Position numbers and translations under genes: made by a program | Part shown: piece by piece, positions 51,618-61,055 of the stretch | Layout of the letters: each line of letters begins with the position of its first letter | Position numbering within the stretch: the stretch's first letter is position 1 | The notes under the pieces: model-generated | Database searches by the model: none | Told to the model about the DNA's origin: nothing | The model's input: the letters and a program-made list of their open reading frames with translations, nothing else | From: Haemophilus parainfluenzae | Lineage (GTDB): Bacteria; Pseudomonadota; Gammaproteobacteria; Enterobacterales; Pasteurellaceae | DNA: 64,000 nucleotides | Assembly (NCBI RefSeq): GCF_003253005.1 | Contig: NZ_QEPZ01000004.1 | Coordinates: 62,001-126,000 of the forward strand | Direction: 5' to 3'

Positions 51618-51934
51618 AACATAAAATTACGCCAACCTTGTCTCCATCAAAAACGGTAGAAGGCTTTTTTTGGGGGGTATTAAGCGCAAGTTTATTAGGG
51701 GTGATGCTTCATTGGATGACACCATTTAATACGTGGCAAGCGTTTTTAATGAGTCTGTTAATTTGCTTAATGGGATTCTTAGGTGGACTCGTGATGTCGG
51801 CAATGAAACGCAGTATGGGTGTGAAAGACTGGGGGAATATGATCAGTGGCCATGGTGGTATTTTAGATCGTATGGATTCGCTTTGTTTCTCTGCACCAAT
51901 TTTCTTCCATGTGGTGCGCTATTTCTGGGCGTAG
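51618..51934 (+). pseudogene. C-terminal remnant of a phosphatidate cytidylyltransferase (YnbB/CdsA-like)
   Basis: Reading from 51618 gives KITPTLSPSKTVEGFFWGV and then the CdsA signature: VKDWGNMISGHGGILDRMDS, with SAPIFFHVVRYFW at the end. The CDP-diglyceride synthase signature is intact, but the first ~two thirds of the protein (the membrane part) is missing, deleted together with the end of the YnbA-like gene. An open frame with an ATG-like start at 51638 (~98 codons) remains but is very unlikely to work alone. It ends just before a terminator shared with alaA. Confidence 0.85.
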
Positions 51935-51950
51935 TTGTAAATCATGAAAT

Positions 51951-51980
51951 AAAAAAAGCGGTTAATTAACCGCTCTTTTT
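51951..51980. terminator. Bidirectional terminator after the CdsA-like remnant and alaA
   Basis: The palindrome AGCGGTTAATTAACCGCT (51957-51974) is flanked by seven As and a T run, so it serves both convergent units. Confidence 0.88.
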
Positions 51981-51982
51981 TA

Positions 51983-53197
51983 TTATTGACGATAAGTTTC
52001 TAAGAATCGTGCCAATTTACCAATGGCTTCTTCTAATTGGCCAGTATAAGGAAGTGTCACTACACGGAAGTGATCCGGTGAATGCCAGTTAAACCCTTTA
52101 CCATGCACGAGAAGTACTTTCTCTTTACGTAATAAATCGAGCACAAATTTTTCATCACTATGAATATTGAATTTTTGAATATCGAGTTTCGGGAACATAT
52201 ACATTGCTCCCATTGGTTTTACGCAGCTAACACCAGGGATTTGAGTGAGCAACTCGTAGGCTTTATTACGTTGCTCAAGTAAACGACCGCCAGGTTGAAT
52301 AAATTCATTAATGCTTTGATAGCCACCTAATGCCGTTTGAATGGCATGCTGCATTGGTACGTTTGCACATAAACGCATGGACGCCAGCATATCTAAGCCT
52401 TCAATATAGCCTTTTGCATGTTGTTTTGGCCCATTTAAAATCATCCAACCTTGACGGAAACCTGCAACACGATACGCTTTTGATAAACCATTGAACGTAA
52501 TGGTTAATACATCTGGAGCAAGGGCGGCGATATGATGATGAATTGCACCATCGTAGAGAATCTTGTCATAAATTTCATCAGCAAAAATAATCAGATTATT
52601 TTCACGTGCAACTTGGATAATTTCTTCGAGTAACTCTTTGCTATAAACCGCACCTGTCGGGTTATTAGGGTTGATCACGACGATAGCTTTGGTTTTGGCA
52701 TTGACTTTCGCGCGAATATCATCAATAGCAGGGAACCAGCCCGCTTCTTCATCACATAAATAATGTATCGCTTTTCCGCCAGAAAGCGTCACCGCAGCTG
52801 TCCATAACGGATAATCTGGCATTGGGACTAATACCTCATCACCATCATTAAGAAGGGCTTGCATTGACATGGTAATCAATTCAGATACCCCATTCCCGAT
52901 GTACACATCGTTTACCGTTGAATCATGAATACCTTTGGATTGGTAGTATTGCACGATAGCTTTACGTGCTGAATACAAGCCTTTAGAGTCACAATAACCT
53001 TGTGCAGATGGTAGGTTGCGGATCACATCGACTAAAATTTCATCTGGCGCTTCAAAACCAAATGGGGCCGGGTTGCCGATATTAAGTTTTAAAATTTTGT
53101 TGCCTTCTTCTTCTAGGCGTAAAGCTTCTTTGTGAACCGGTCCTCGAATATCGTAGCAAACGTGTTCTAATTTGTCTGATTTTGGAAATGAGCGCAT
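51983..53197 (-). CDS. alaA: Glutamate-pyruvate aminotransferase AlaA
   Basis: PLP enzyme that makes alanine from pyruvate and glutamate. 404 residues from the ATG at 53197, matching E. coli AlaA (YfbQ, 405). It opens KLEHVCYDIRGPVHKEA and has NPNNPTGAVYS, FADEIYDKILYD and the PLP-lysine segment TFNGLSKAYRVAGFRQGW, plus LCANVPMQHAIQTALGGYQ, all close to AlaA rather than AspC. An earlier in-frame ATG three codons upstream is possible. It is divergent from menF. Confidence 0.95.
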   Translation of the reverse strand: MRSFPKSDKLEHVCYDIRGPVHKEALRLEEEGNKILKLNIGNPAPFGFEAPDEILVDVIRNLPSAQGYCDSKGLYSARKAIVQYYQSKGIHDSTVNDVYIGNGVSELITMSMQALLNDGDEVLVPMPDYPLWTAAVTLSGGKAIHYLCDEEAGWFPAIDDIRAKVNAKTKAIVVINPNNPTGAVYSKELLEEIIQVARENNLIIFADEIYDKILYDGAIHHHIAALAPDVLTITFNGLSKAYRVAGFRQGWMILNGPKQHAKGYIEGLDMLASMRLCANVPMQHAIQTALGGYQSINEFIQPGGRLLEQRNKAYELLTQIPGVSCVKPMGAMYMFPKLDIQKFNIHSDEKFVLDLLRKEKVLLVHGKGFNWHSPDHFRVVTLPYTGQLEEAIGKLARFLETYRQ

Positions 53198-53351
53198 TAA
53201 TAACATCCTATGATAATTAGATTTTCATTCAAAAATTACGTCTAATTTACGCTTAAATTCTTATCTTGAAAAGATTTAATAAAAAAATTTTTTGAAAGTA
53301 TTAAAGTGCGGTAGAATATGGGCTAATTTTTTGTGTATTTTATTATTTTTC

Positions 53352-54632
53352 ATGGGCCCTTTAGTACAAGCTAAATCTGCGCTAATTCGCCAATTTGACG
53401 CTTTGGCGACAATGGATCAGCAGGCATCTATTGTACATCTTCAAACGAAGGTGGAATCGGATGTTGATCTTTTGGCGTGGTTGAAAGTGCAGCCAGTTTA
53501 TCCGCAATTTTATTTGCGTTTTCGTGATGAAACTAAAACCGTAGCAGCCGTGGGTAAAGTACAGTCATTTTCAGATGTGAATTTGGCACAGCAATTTATT
53601 CAAGATCATGATTTCCCTTTAGTGGGTGGTTTACAGTTCCAAGGCGAAGGACAGTTTATTTTGCCTCAAGTTTTAATTGAACAGCAAAATGGTGAGACCC
53701 TGGTTTCAGTTTTTGTTGAGACAAATGAGCTTGATTCGGCAAAAACGATTTTGAATTCATTTGAAAAAATAACCGCACTTTTACCGCTCAATCAATTAAC
53801 CATCGAAAACGTAGAGTCCAAAGCGAATCAGAACACGTGGTGTGATTGGGTCAACCAAGCACTTACCCAAATTCGACAAAGGGAATTAACCAAGCTCGTC
53901 TTAGCAAATGAAACGGTATTTCACATTCAGGGCGAATTAAACGGAAAAGATTTTCTTGCTGCAAGCCAAGCAAAAAATAGCGGTTGTTACCATTTTCTAT
54001 GGGCAGATAACGCCCAAAACTGTTTTGTGGGCTCAACACCAGAACGCCTGTTTGCACGAGATGATCGCCAGTTATTTACGGAGGCCCTTGCGGGCACTGC
54101 GCCTGTTAGTGATAATCCAAGTGAAAATGATGAACGTGCGAAGTGGCTGTTAAATGATGAAAAAAACCTCAATGAAAACTGGTTGGTAGTTGAGGATATT
54201 TCACAAAATATCAGTCACTTAGTGGAACAAATTACTGTTGATGATGTCGCATTAAAGTCATTACGCAAAGTGCAGCATTTGATTCGAAAAATGCAAGCAA
54301 AATTGACCGCACTTTGTACGGATGCAGATTTACTGAAGGCGATTCATCCAACGGCGGCTGTATCAGGCTTACCACAGCAGCAAGCGAAGAAAGCCTTGGC
54401 TGAAATTGAAACTTTTGATCGTTGTTGGTATGCTGGTACATTAGGCATGATGAGTCAACATCTTTCAGAATTTTGCGTCACCATTCGTTCGGCTTTTATT
54501 GAAGAAAACCGAGTGCGTGTATTTGCTGGAGCCGGTATTGTGGAAGGCTCACAACCTGTAGAAGAGTGGTTAGAAATTGAACGTAAAGCGGCAGGGCTCA
54601 TTTCCCTGTTTGCAGAGAATAACGGAGAATAA
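53352..54632 (+). CDS. menF: Isochorismate synthase MenF
   Basis: Turns chorismate into isochorismate, the entry to menaquinone. 426 residues from the ATG at 53352 (MGPLVQAKSALIRQFDAL); the frame opens 60 bases earlier at a TTG inside an uptake sequence, whose hydrophobic run would look like a signal peptide and is probably not used. Motifs: LTKLVLANE, FVGSTPERLF, EALAGTAPVS, IHPTAAVSGLP and AGAGIVEGSQPVEEW. The ribosome site is poor, so the exact start is unsure. First gene of menF-menD-menH. Confidence 0.93.
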   Translation: MGPLVQAKSALIRQFDALATMDQQASIVHLQTKVESDVDLLAWLKVQPVYPQFYLRFRDETKTVAAVGKVQSFSDVNLAQQFIQDHDFPLVGGLQFQGEGQFILPQVLIEQQNGETLVSVFVETNELDSAKTILNSFEKITALLPLNQLTIENVESKANQNTWCDWVNQALTQIRQRELTKLVLANETVFHIQGELNGKDFLAASQAKNSGCYHFLWADNAQNCFVGSTPERLFARDDRQLFTEALAGTAPVSDNPSENDERAKWLLNDEKNLNENWLVVEDISQNISHLVEQITVDDVALKSLRKVQHLIRKMQAKLTALCTDADLLKAIHPTAAVSGLPQQQAKKALAEIETFDRCWYAGTLGMMSQHLSEFCVTIRSAFIEENRVRVFAGAGIVEGSQPVEEWLEIERKAAGLISLFAENNGE

Positions 54633-54637
54633 GAAGA

Positions 54638-56344
54638 ATGTCTGTAAGCGTATTTAATCGTTGTTGGTCAAAAGTGATCTTAGAAACCTTGGTTCGCCAA
54701 GGAGTGAGTCACTTTTGTATTGCTCCTGGTTCTCGCTCAACACCTTTAACGCTAGAAGCTGTGCGTTTACAAAATGCCTCTCGAGCAACTTGCCATAGTC
54801 ATTTTGATGAGCGTGGCTTAGGCTTTTTTGCCTTGGGGATTGCAAAATCCACACAAGCACCTGTTGCTGTGATTGTAACCTCAGGCACTGCTGCAGCAAA
54901 TTTATATCCAGCGATTATTGAAGCTCGCCAAACAGGCGTGAATTTAATTATTCTTACTGCCGATCGACCACCTGAATTGTGGGAATGTGGTGCGAATCAA
55001 GCGATCGTGCAACAAAATATGTTTGCTGATTACCCAGTGGCAAGTGTCAATTTACCGAAACCTCAAGCCGATTATGCGGCAAAATGGATAATTTCTACGT
55101 TAGAACAAGCGTGTTATAAACAAAAGCAACAACCAGGCGTGGTGCATATCAACGTGCCTTTTGCAGAGCCACTTTATAATGCGCAAGAACAAGAAATTGA
55201 CGGTCATCCGTGGTTAATGCCAATTCAACGTTGGTTAAGTCAGCCTAAAAATTGGGTTGATCATCAGCCATTACAACAAGAAGTGTTGATGCACGAGAAT
55301 TGGGATACTTGGCGTACGAAACGTGGTGTCATTGTGGCTGGGCAATTAACGCCTGAACAAGCAATGGGCATTAACGCATGGGCAAATACCATGGGGTGGA
55401 TTTTGCTGACGGATATTCAATCTGGTGTCGAGCCACTTACCCCTTATGCAGATATTTGGTTAGCAAATCAAACCGTGAAACAAAAACTACTTCAAGCTGA
55501 TATCGTGATTCAATTTGGTTCTCGTTTTATCAGTAAACGTATTAATCAATTCTTAGCGGAATTCCAGGGCGAATTTTGGGTGGTGGAGCAAAGTCAAAAT
55601 GCAGTCGATCCAAATCACCATACGCAAACTCGCTTTAACGCCAAAGTACATCATTGGTTGCGTGCACATCCGCCATTGCGTCAAAAACCTTGGTTACTTG
55701 AGCCACTTGCGCTTTCAAAATTCTGTGCAACCTTTATCGAACAACAAGTTGGTGGCAATCTTAATGAAGCCTCATTAGCACATCATATTGAACGTGTTTT
55801 ACCTTACAACGGTATTTTGTTCTTAGGAAACAGTCTTTTTGTTCGTTTGGTGGATGCATTAACTAAATTGCCTGAAGGGTATCCGATTTTCACCAACCGT
55901 GGTGCAAGCGGGATTGATGGCTTATTAGCCACGGCTGCAGGTATTGGTATCGGCGCCGATCAGCCAGTGGTAGCCATGATTGGTGATACGTCAACACTTT
56001 ATGATTTGAACTCTTTAGCCTTATTTAAGAATGTCACTCAACCGACTATTATTTTTGTGATTAATAATAATGGCGGTGCAATCTTTGATATGTTGCCAGT
56101 GGATGAAGAGGTGAAAGAGCAATTCTATCGTTTGCCACATAATGGCGATTTCTCTCAAGTCGCTGCAATGTTTGGTTTAAAATATGCTTTACCTTACACC
56201 TGGGCAGATTTAAGCTCCGTGTTAAAACAAGCGTATACTCGTCGCCGTGCGACATTAATTGAAATCAAAACAAACCCAAGTGATGGCAGCGCAACCTATA
56301 AGCGCTTGATTGAGCAAATCAGCCACGCGGTTATTGGTGAATAA
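54638..56344 (+). CDS. menD: SEPHCHC synthase MenD
   Basis: Thiamine-diphosphate enzyme joining isochorismate and 2-oxoglutarate in menaquinone synthesis. 568 residues (E. coli 556). N-terminal LVRQGVSHFCIAPGSRSTPLTL, the Glu-containing HFDERGLGFFALG, TSGTAAANLYPAIIEA, and the ThDP site GDTSTLYDLNSLALF with NNNGGAIFDMLP (~430-470). It begins 6 bp after menF; menH follows 47 bp later. Confidence 0.97.
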   Translation: MSVSVFNRCWSKVILETLVRQGVSHFCIAPGSRSTPLTLEAVRLQNASRATCHSHFDERGLGFFALGIAKSTQAPVAVIVTSGTAAANLYPAIIEARQTGVNLIILTADRPPELWECGANQAIVQQNMFADYPVASVNLPKPQADYAAKWIISTLEQACYKQKQQPGVVHINVPFAEPLYNAQEQEIDGHPWLMPIQRWLSQPKNWVDHQPLQQEVLMHENWDTWRTKRGVIVAGQLTPEQAMGINAWANTMGWILLTDIQSGVEPLTPYADIWLANQTVKQKLLQADIVIQFGSRFISKRINQFLAEFQGEFWVVEQSQNAVDPNHHTQTRFNAKVHHWLRAHPPLRQKPWLLEPLALSKFCATFIEQQVGGNLNEASLAHHIERVLPYNGILFLGNSLFVRLVDALTKLPEGYPIFTNRGASGIDGLLATAAGIGIGADQPVVAMIGDTSTLYDLNSLALFKNVTQPTIIFVINNNGGAIFDMLPVDEEVKEQFYRLPHNGDFSQVAAMFGLKYALPYTWADLSSVLKQAYTRRRATLIEIKTNPSDGSATYKRLIEQISHAVIGE

Positions 56345-56391
56345 TTTCTTTCCCCTCTTATATAGAGGGGATTTCTTTATATGGCATTATT

Positions 56392-57135
56392 ATGATGAAT
56401 CTTGTTTTTCTTCATGGCTTATTAGGTACGAAATCAGATTGGCAAAAAGTCATCGAAAATCTACCGCACTTTCGTTGTTTCTCTCTCGACTTACCGTTTC
56501 ATGGAGAGAATAAAGCTGTAGCGGTTGAAGATTTTGAGCAAACCGCTCAATTTCTTGAAAAACAAATTCAACATCTCATAAAAGATGGGCCTTATATCTT
56601 AATTGGTTATTCACTTGGTGGACGAATCGCACAATATTATGCACTGCAAGCGAAAGTGAAAATAGGGCATTTAAAGGCCGTCATTTTAGAAGGAGCTAAT
56701 TTAGGTTTACAGTCTGAACAAGAAAAACAAACCCGTCTAACCAATGACAAAATGTGGACGGAGCGGTTTTTCCATGAAACCCCTGAAGCCGTACTCGAAG
56801 ATTGGTATCAACAACCCGTCTTTTCTCATTTGAATGAACAACAACGCAAAGCATTAATTGAAAAACGAAAAGCCAATTGTGGGGCAAATATAGGCAATAT
56901 GTTATTAGCCACTAGCCTTGCCAAACAGCCTGATTTTCGAGAGAAAGTGCGGTCAAGTTTGCTGCCATTTTTTTATTTTTGTGGTGAACGAGATCAGAAG
57001 TTTCGCCAAATGGCAGAGGATAATCAACTTTATTTAATGATTATTCCTAATGCTGGTCATAATGCACATTTAGAAAACCCAACATATTTTGCTGAAAAAA
57101 TCGAAAATATCGTATTAAAAATTGCTCAACCTTAA
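56392..57135 (+). CDS. menH: SHCHC synthase MenH
   Basis: Alpha/beta-hydrolase-fold lyase that removes pyruvate from SEPHCHC to give SHCHC. 247 residues. HGLLGTKSDW oxyanion segment, nucleophile elbow GYSLGGRIAQ (Ser ~84), acid CGERDQKF and His in NAGHNAHLENP. It begins MMNLVFLHG; the second ATG (56395) is equally possible, and the ribosome site is weak. Third gene of the menaquinone run; menC, menB and menE are not in the window. Confidence 0.94.
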   Translation: MMNLVFLHGLLGTKSDWQKVIENLPHFRCFSLDLPFHGENKAVAVEDFEQTAQFLEKQIQHLIKDGPYILIGYSLGGRIAQYYALQAKVKIGHLKAVILEGANLGLQSEQEKQTRLTNDKMWTERFFHETPEAVLEDWYQQPVFSHLNEQQRKALIEKRKANCGANIGNMLLATSLAKQPDFREKVRSSLLPFFYFCGERDQKFRQMAEDNQLYLMIIPNAGHNAHLENPTYFAEKIENIVLKIAQP

Positions 57136-57188
57136 GGGAAATGCTAGGATTTAGCCCTTTCATTTTATTTGACTCTTAAGGAAGCAAA

Positions 57189-58505
57189 ATGTCCTCACAA
57201 CTTCGTAATGATCCATTTAAGGTTGCTTTGGCATCCATGGTGGGTACTGCAATTGAATTCTTTGATTATTATATCTATGCCGCTGCGGCAGTATTAGTTT
57301 TTAACACGCAATTCTTCCAGAGCGGTGATCCGCTTTCAGATGATTTACTTTCTCTTTCCACATTAGCCTTAGCGTTCTTTGCTCGTCCAATTGGCTCCGC
57401 TTTATTTGGGCATTTCGGTGATAAGATCGGTCGTAAGAAAACCTTGGTTGCCTCTTTGGTTTTAATGGGGGGCTCTACAGTTATTATCGGCTTGTTGCCG
57501 ACTTATTCTCAAATTGGTATTTGGGCACCGATTTTGTTATGTATCTGCCGTGTCGGTCAAGGTATTGGTCTTGGTGGTGAATGGGGTGGCGCCGCTTTAG
57601 TGGCAACAGAAAATGCACCAGAAGGAAAACGTGCTTGGTATGGTACATTCCCTCAATTAGGTGCGCCAATAGGTTTATTTGTCGCTAATGCGACCTTCTT
57701 CTTAGTGAGCTATTTCTGGGGCCAGCAAGCCCTTGTTGAGTGGGCATGGCGTATTCCATTTATCTCTTCTTTAGCCTTAGTTTTAGTTGGGTTATATGTT
57801 CGTTTAACCTTACATGAAAGCCATGTGTTCATTGAAGCAGAAGAAAAAGGGAAAAAATTAAAAGCACCGGTGAGTGTGGTATTCACTAAACACTTTAAAC
57901 AGATGGTGATTGGTACCTTTATTATGGTGGCGACTTATTCCTTATTCTATATTATGACGGCCTTTGCACAAGCGTATTCTCGTACACCGTCAACCCTTTC
58001 AGAAGCGGGTTATCCAATGGGGTTAGGCATTCCTGCCAATACCTTCACGGGATTACTTTTAATAAGCGCGATTGTTTTTGCGATTTTTATCAGTATTTCA
58101 GGTCTTTATGCAGATAAAATTGGTCGCCGTAAATGGTTGATTTGGACAACGGTCAGTATTTTAATTTTTGCATTATGTATGCCATTATTCCTTGGAAACG
58201 GTACACCAGCTTCTGTATTTGCTTTCTTAGTAATTGGTATGGCATTAATGGGCATGACATTTGGCCCAATGGCGGCGTTATTACCTGAATTATTCCCAAC
58301 GGAAGTACGTTATTCTGGGGCTTCTTTAGCCTATAACATTGCATCCATTATCGGGGCAACCATTGCAGCAATGATTTCATTAAAAATCAATGCTCTCTAT
58401 GGTTTAATGGGCGTGGGGGGTTATTTAGCCATTAATGCATTCTTAACCTTGTTAGCATTATTAGCCTCAAAAGAAACGAAAAATGTCGATTTAACACAAA
58501 TCTAG
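57189..58505 (+). CDS. MFS transporter, MHS (metabolite:proton symporter) family
   Basis: 438 residues, 12 hydrophobic segments. GTAIEFFDYYIYAAAAVLVF in helix 1 and LAFFARPIGSALFGHFGDKIGRKKTL around the 2-3 loop mark the MHS branch (ShiA, ProP, YhjE); GLGGEWGGAALVATENAP follows. YhjE is the best E. coli match from memory. The substrate (an organic acid or shikimate-like anion) is not known. The ATG follows AAGGAAG. It lies 53 bp after menH, as in H. influenzae, and ends at a strong terminator. Confidence 0.9.
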   Translation: MSSQLRNDPFKVALASMVGTAIEFFDYYIYAAAAVLVFNTQFFQSGDPLSDDLLSLSTLALAFFARPIGSALFGHFGDKIGRKKTLVASLVLMGGSTVIIGLLPTYSQIGIWAPILLCICRVGQGIGLGGEWGGAALVATENAPEGKRAWYGTFPQLGAPIGLFVANATFFLVSYFWGQQALVEWAWRIPFISSLALVLVGLYVRLTLHESHVFIEAEEKGKKLKAPVSVVFTKHFKQMVIGTFIMVATYSLFYIMTAFAQAYSRTPSTLSEAGYPMGLGIPANTFTGLLLISAIVFAIFISISGLYADKIGRRKWLIWTTVSILIFALCMPLFLGNGTPASVFAFLVIGMALMGMTFGPMAALLPELFPTEVRYSGASLAYNIASIIGATIAAMISLKINALYGLMGVGGYLAINAFLTLLALLASKETKNVDLTQI

Positions 58506-58523
58506 TGACAAATCGATAATGAT

Positions 58524-58553
58524 AAAGCTGATGTGAATAACATCAGCTTTTTT
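58524..58553 (+). terminator. Terminator after the MHS transporter gene
   Basis: AAAGCTGATGT and ACATCAGCTTT (58524-58534 with 58540-58550) form an 11-bp stem, then TTT. Confidence 0.92.
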
Positions 58554-58572
58554 ATTTATTGAAAGGAAACAA

Positions 58573-58597
58573 TAAAAAAGAGCGTATTGCTACGCTC
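58573..58597 (-). terminator. Terminator after the MetE-like gene
   Basis: GAGCGTA and TACGCTC (58580-58586 with 58591-58597) pair around TTGC, followed on the minus strand by six Ts. Head-on with the terminator at 58524. Confidence 0.88.
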
Positions 58598-58645
58598 TCA
58601 GCCTATAAAAGTGCGGTTTAAAAACAGTATGTTTTATGAAAAGAA

Positions 58646-59740
58646 TTAATCCTCACCCCATACTTCTTTAGCAATTTCTTCAACATAACGGACTTTTGTC
58701 CATTGTTGCGCTTCCGTTATGATATTCCCTTCTTCTGTTGAAGCAAAACCACATTGTGGGCTTAAGCAAAGCTGCTCAAGTGGAACATATTGAGTCGCTT
58801 CTTCAATGCGAGCTTTAATAGCCGCTTTATCTTCTAATTCAGGGAATTTTGAACTGATTAAACCTAATACAACACGGCCTTTGTGTGGATTCTTGGCAAA
58901 ATGTTTTAATGGTTCAAATCCACCAGAACGTTCGTCATCATATTCAAGGAAGTAGCCATCGTATTGGGTTTGGCCGAATAACGCATCCGCAATAGGATCG
59001 TATGCACCGGTTAATAAATAAGTTGAACGGAAATTGCCACGACAAACATGCGTTGTGATAACCATATCTGCTGGTTTAGCAGCTAATACAACTTGAATAT
59101 TTTCAAGCGCCTGTGCTTTATCTGCTTCAAATTCTGGTTTTAAGTGATTGTTACAGAGTGAACCCCAATACACATCATCAAATTGCAAATAACGACAGCC
59201 CGCATCATAGAAGGCTTTAATTGCATCTTTATATGCTTGTTGAACATCTTTGGCAAATTCTGCACGTGTCGCATAAACGCCTGTATCCCATTGGATTGGA
59301 TACATTAATTGATTCGGGCTAGGGATGGTATATTTTACGATGCCACGATCCCCAACAATGTCTTTTAATTTTTTGAAATGTTCGATAAATGGATGGTTTG
59401 GATTCCAAGAGACTTTACCGCAGCAGCGAGTATTGTAAGGTTTGGTTTCCACGCCATTAAATTTATAACCGTGTTCAGGGTGATAACCTTCGATGCCATT
59501 TAGGTTTTCTAAGAAATCAATATGCCAAAATGCACGGCGATATTCCCCATCTGTGATCACTTGAATACCGGCATTTAACTGTGCTTGTACTAATTTAGCA
59601 ATTTCTTGATCTTCAACTTCCGTTAATTGTTCATGAGAAAGTTCGCCTGCTGCAAATTTTGCACGGGCTTCTTTTAAAGGTTGAGAACGTAAATATGAGC
59701 CCACAGTATCAGCGTGGAAGGGAAGTGTTTTTGATGTCAT
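58646..59740 (-). CDS. MetE C-terminal-like cobalamin-independent methionine synthase family protein
   Basis: 364 residues: a single barrel equal to the catalytic C-terminal half of MetE, as in YxjG/YxjH of Bacillus. ADTVGSYLRSQPLKEA near the start, ITDGEYRRAFWHIDFLENL, YLQFDDVYWGSL, the zinc-site THVCRGNFRST (His-x-Cys) and SPQCGFAST (Cys) are visible, so the metal site looks intact. The methyl donor of such short versions is not settled; they lack the N-terminal folate-binding barrel. The ATG has AAGGATAT upstream. It is alone, with a leader that holds a repeated ATGAT motif. Confidence 0.88.
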   Translation of the reverse strand: MTSKTLPFHADTVGSYLRSQPLKEARAKFAAGELSHEQLTEVEDQEIAKLVQAQLNAGIQVITDGEYRRAFWHIDFLENLNGIEGYHPEHGYKFNGVETKPYNTRCCGKVSWNPNHPFIEHFKKLKDIVGDRGIVKYTIPSPNQLMYPIQWDTGVYATRAEFAKDVQQAYKDAIKAFYDAGCRYLQFDDVYWGSLCNNHLKPEFEADKAQALENIQVVLAAKPADMVITTHVCRGNFRSTYLLTGAYDPIADALFGQTQYDGYFLEYDDERSGGFEPLKHFAKNPHKGRVVLGLISSKFPELEDKAAIKARIEEATQYVPLEQLCLSPQCGFASTEEGNIITEAQQWTKVRYVEEIAKEVWGED

Positions 59741-59791
59741 GTTTATATCCTTCTTTTTTATTTTCGTATGATGATTTTAACGTAAGGATAT

Positions 59792-59825
59792 TTCATGATC
59801 AAAGTAATGATTTTTTATTCATGAT
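59792..59825. promoter_or_regulatory. Repeated TTCATGAT motif upstream of the MetE-like gene
   Basis: TTCATGAT occurs at 59792-59799 and 59818-59825, 26 bp apart; the second is part of the near-palindrome TTTCATGATGAAA-like TTCATGATGAAAA. About 60-80 bp upstream of the gene, this could bind a LysR-type or other regulator; it does not match MetJ or MetR boxes. Confidence 0.35.
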
Positions 59826-59849
59826 GAAAATAATTAATACAGAGAAAGA

Positions 59850-61052
59850 TTAGCTTTCAGCAATCCCCATTGCACAAACAGCAGCCGAACTCCATGCCCA
59901 TTGGAAATTGTAGCCGCCTAACCAACCGACAACATCGAGCACTTCACCGATAAAATAGAGACCTTTAATCTTTGTCGCCTCCATGGTTTTAGATGAGATC
60001 TCATGAGTATCGACACCACCTATCGTCACTTCAGCCGTTCGGTAGCCCTCAGTGCCATTAGGAATAAATTGCCAGTTGTGGATTAAATTCTCTAAATTTT
60101 CTAACCGCACTTTACTTAAGTTCGCAATCACTTCATCTTGAATCAAGCCTTGTTCTAACCAAAGCTCGACTAATTTTTTCGGTAATAAGCGACTTAATAC
60201 GGTTTTTAACTGCAATTTTGGTGAAGATTGACGCATTTCATCTAGGTGATGGCGAATATTGTTATAAGGCAATAAATCCAAATGGATGCTTTCACCAGGT
60301 TGCCAATAATTGGAAATTTGTAAAATAGCAGGGCCTGATAAACCACGATGGGTGAATAGCATTTGATGAGTAAAGGTTTTGTGCTGATTCGTCGCCGCCA
60401 CATCTAATGAAACGCCAGAGAGTGCCGAATAGAATTTGTCACTTTCTCGCCACGTGAATGGCACAAGGCTTGCACGCGGAGGAATCACATTTAACCCAAA
60501 TTGTTCTGCAATTTGATAACCAAAAGGTGAGGCGCCCAAGCCAGGCATAGAGAGCCCGCCCGTGGCAATAATCAAATTTTGGCATTGCCATTCAACTGCA
60601 TTTATCTTTAATTTGAACCGTACGCTAGGATTGTTTTCAACGGCTTCAACATCATTCACTTCGCTTCGTAGTTGAATGTTGACACCGTATTTGTCACATT
60701 CGGCTCCGAGCATCTTCACAATATCTTCTGCGCCATTATTACAAAATAACTGACCTAATTCTTTTTCGTGGTAAGGGATGCCGTACTCAGCGACTAAAGC
60801 AATGAAGTCCCATTGTGTATAACGTTTTAAGGCGGATTTGACGAAGTGTTTGTTTTGGCTGATATAACGGCCAGATGTGATTTCCATATTGGTGAAATTA
60901 CAGAATCCACCGCCAGACATTAAAATTTTTCGACCAATTTTCTTACCGTTATCAAAAATGGTGGCTTGTTTGCCCAGCTTGGCTAACTGTGCGGCACAAA
61001 ATAAGCCGGCAGCACCGGCTCCAATAATAATATTTTCTGAATAATGAGACAT
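59850..61052 (-). CDS. HI0933-family flavoprotein (YhiN/BaiN type)
   Basis: 400 residues. FAD fold GAGAAGLFCAAQLAKLG (~12-28) after a short start, the block GKKIGRKILMSGGGFCNFTN (~36-55), ATGGLSMPGLGASPFGYQIA, and GLYFIGEVLDVVGWLGGYNFQWAWSSA near the end, all standard for this NAD(P)/FAD reductase-like family. The physiological substrate is unknown. In H. influenzae the homologue HI0933 also follows the cytochrome c maturation genes; here it starts 3 bp after the ccmH stop, as if the last gene of that operon. Confidence 0.92.
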   Translation of the reverse strand: MSHYSENIIIGAGAAGLFCAAQLAKLGKQATIFDNGKKIGRKILMSGGGFCNFTNMEITSGRYISQNKHFVKSALKRYTQWDFIALVAEYGIPYHEKELGQLFCNNGAEDIVKMLGAECDKYGVNIQLRSEVNDVEAVENNPSVRFKLKINAVEWQCQNLIIATGGLSMPGLGASPFGYQIAEQFGLNVIPPRASLVPFTWRESDKFYSALSGVSLDVAATNQHKTFTHQMLFTHRGLSGPAILQISNYWQPGESIHLDLLPYNNIRHHLDEMRQSSPKLQLKTVLSRLLPKKLVELWLEQGLIQDEVIANLSKVRLENLENLIHNWQFIPNGTEGYRTAEVTIGGVDTHEISSKTMEATKIKGLYFIGEVLDVVGWLGGYNFQWAWSSAAVCAMGIAES

Positions 61053-61055
61053 AGC

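Noticed and set aside
53292-53351. Signal peptide on MenF
   Set aside because: It requires a TTG start within an uptake sequence; MenF is a cytoplasmic enzyme.
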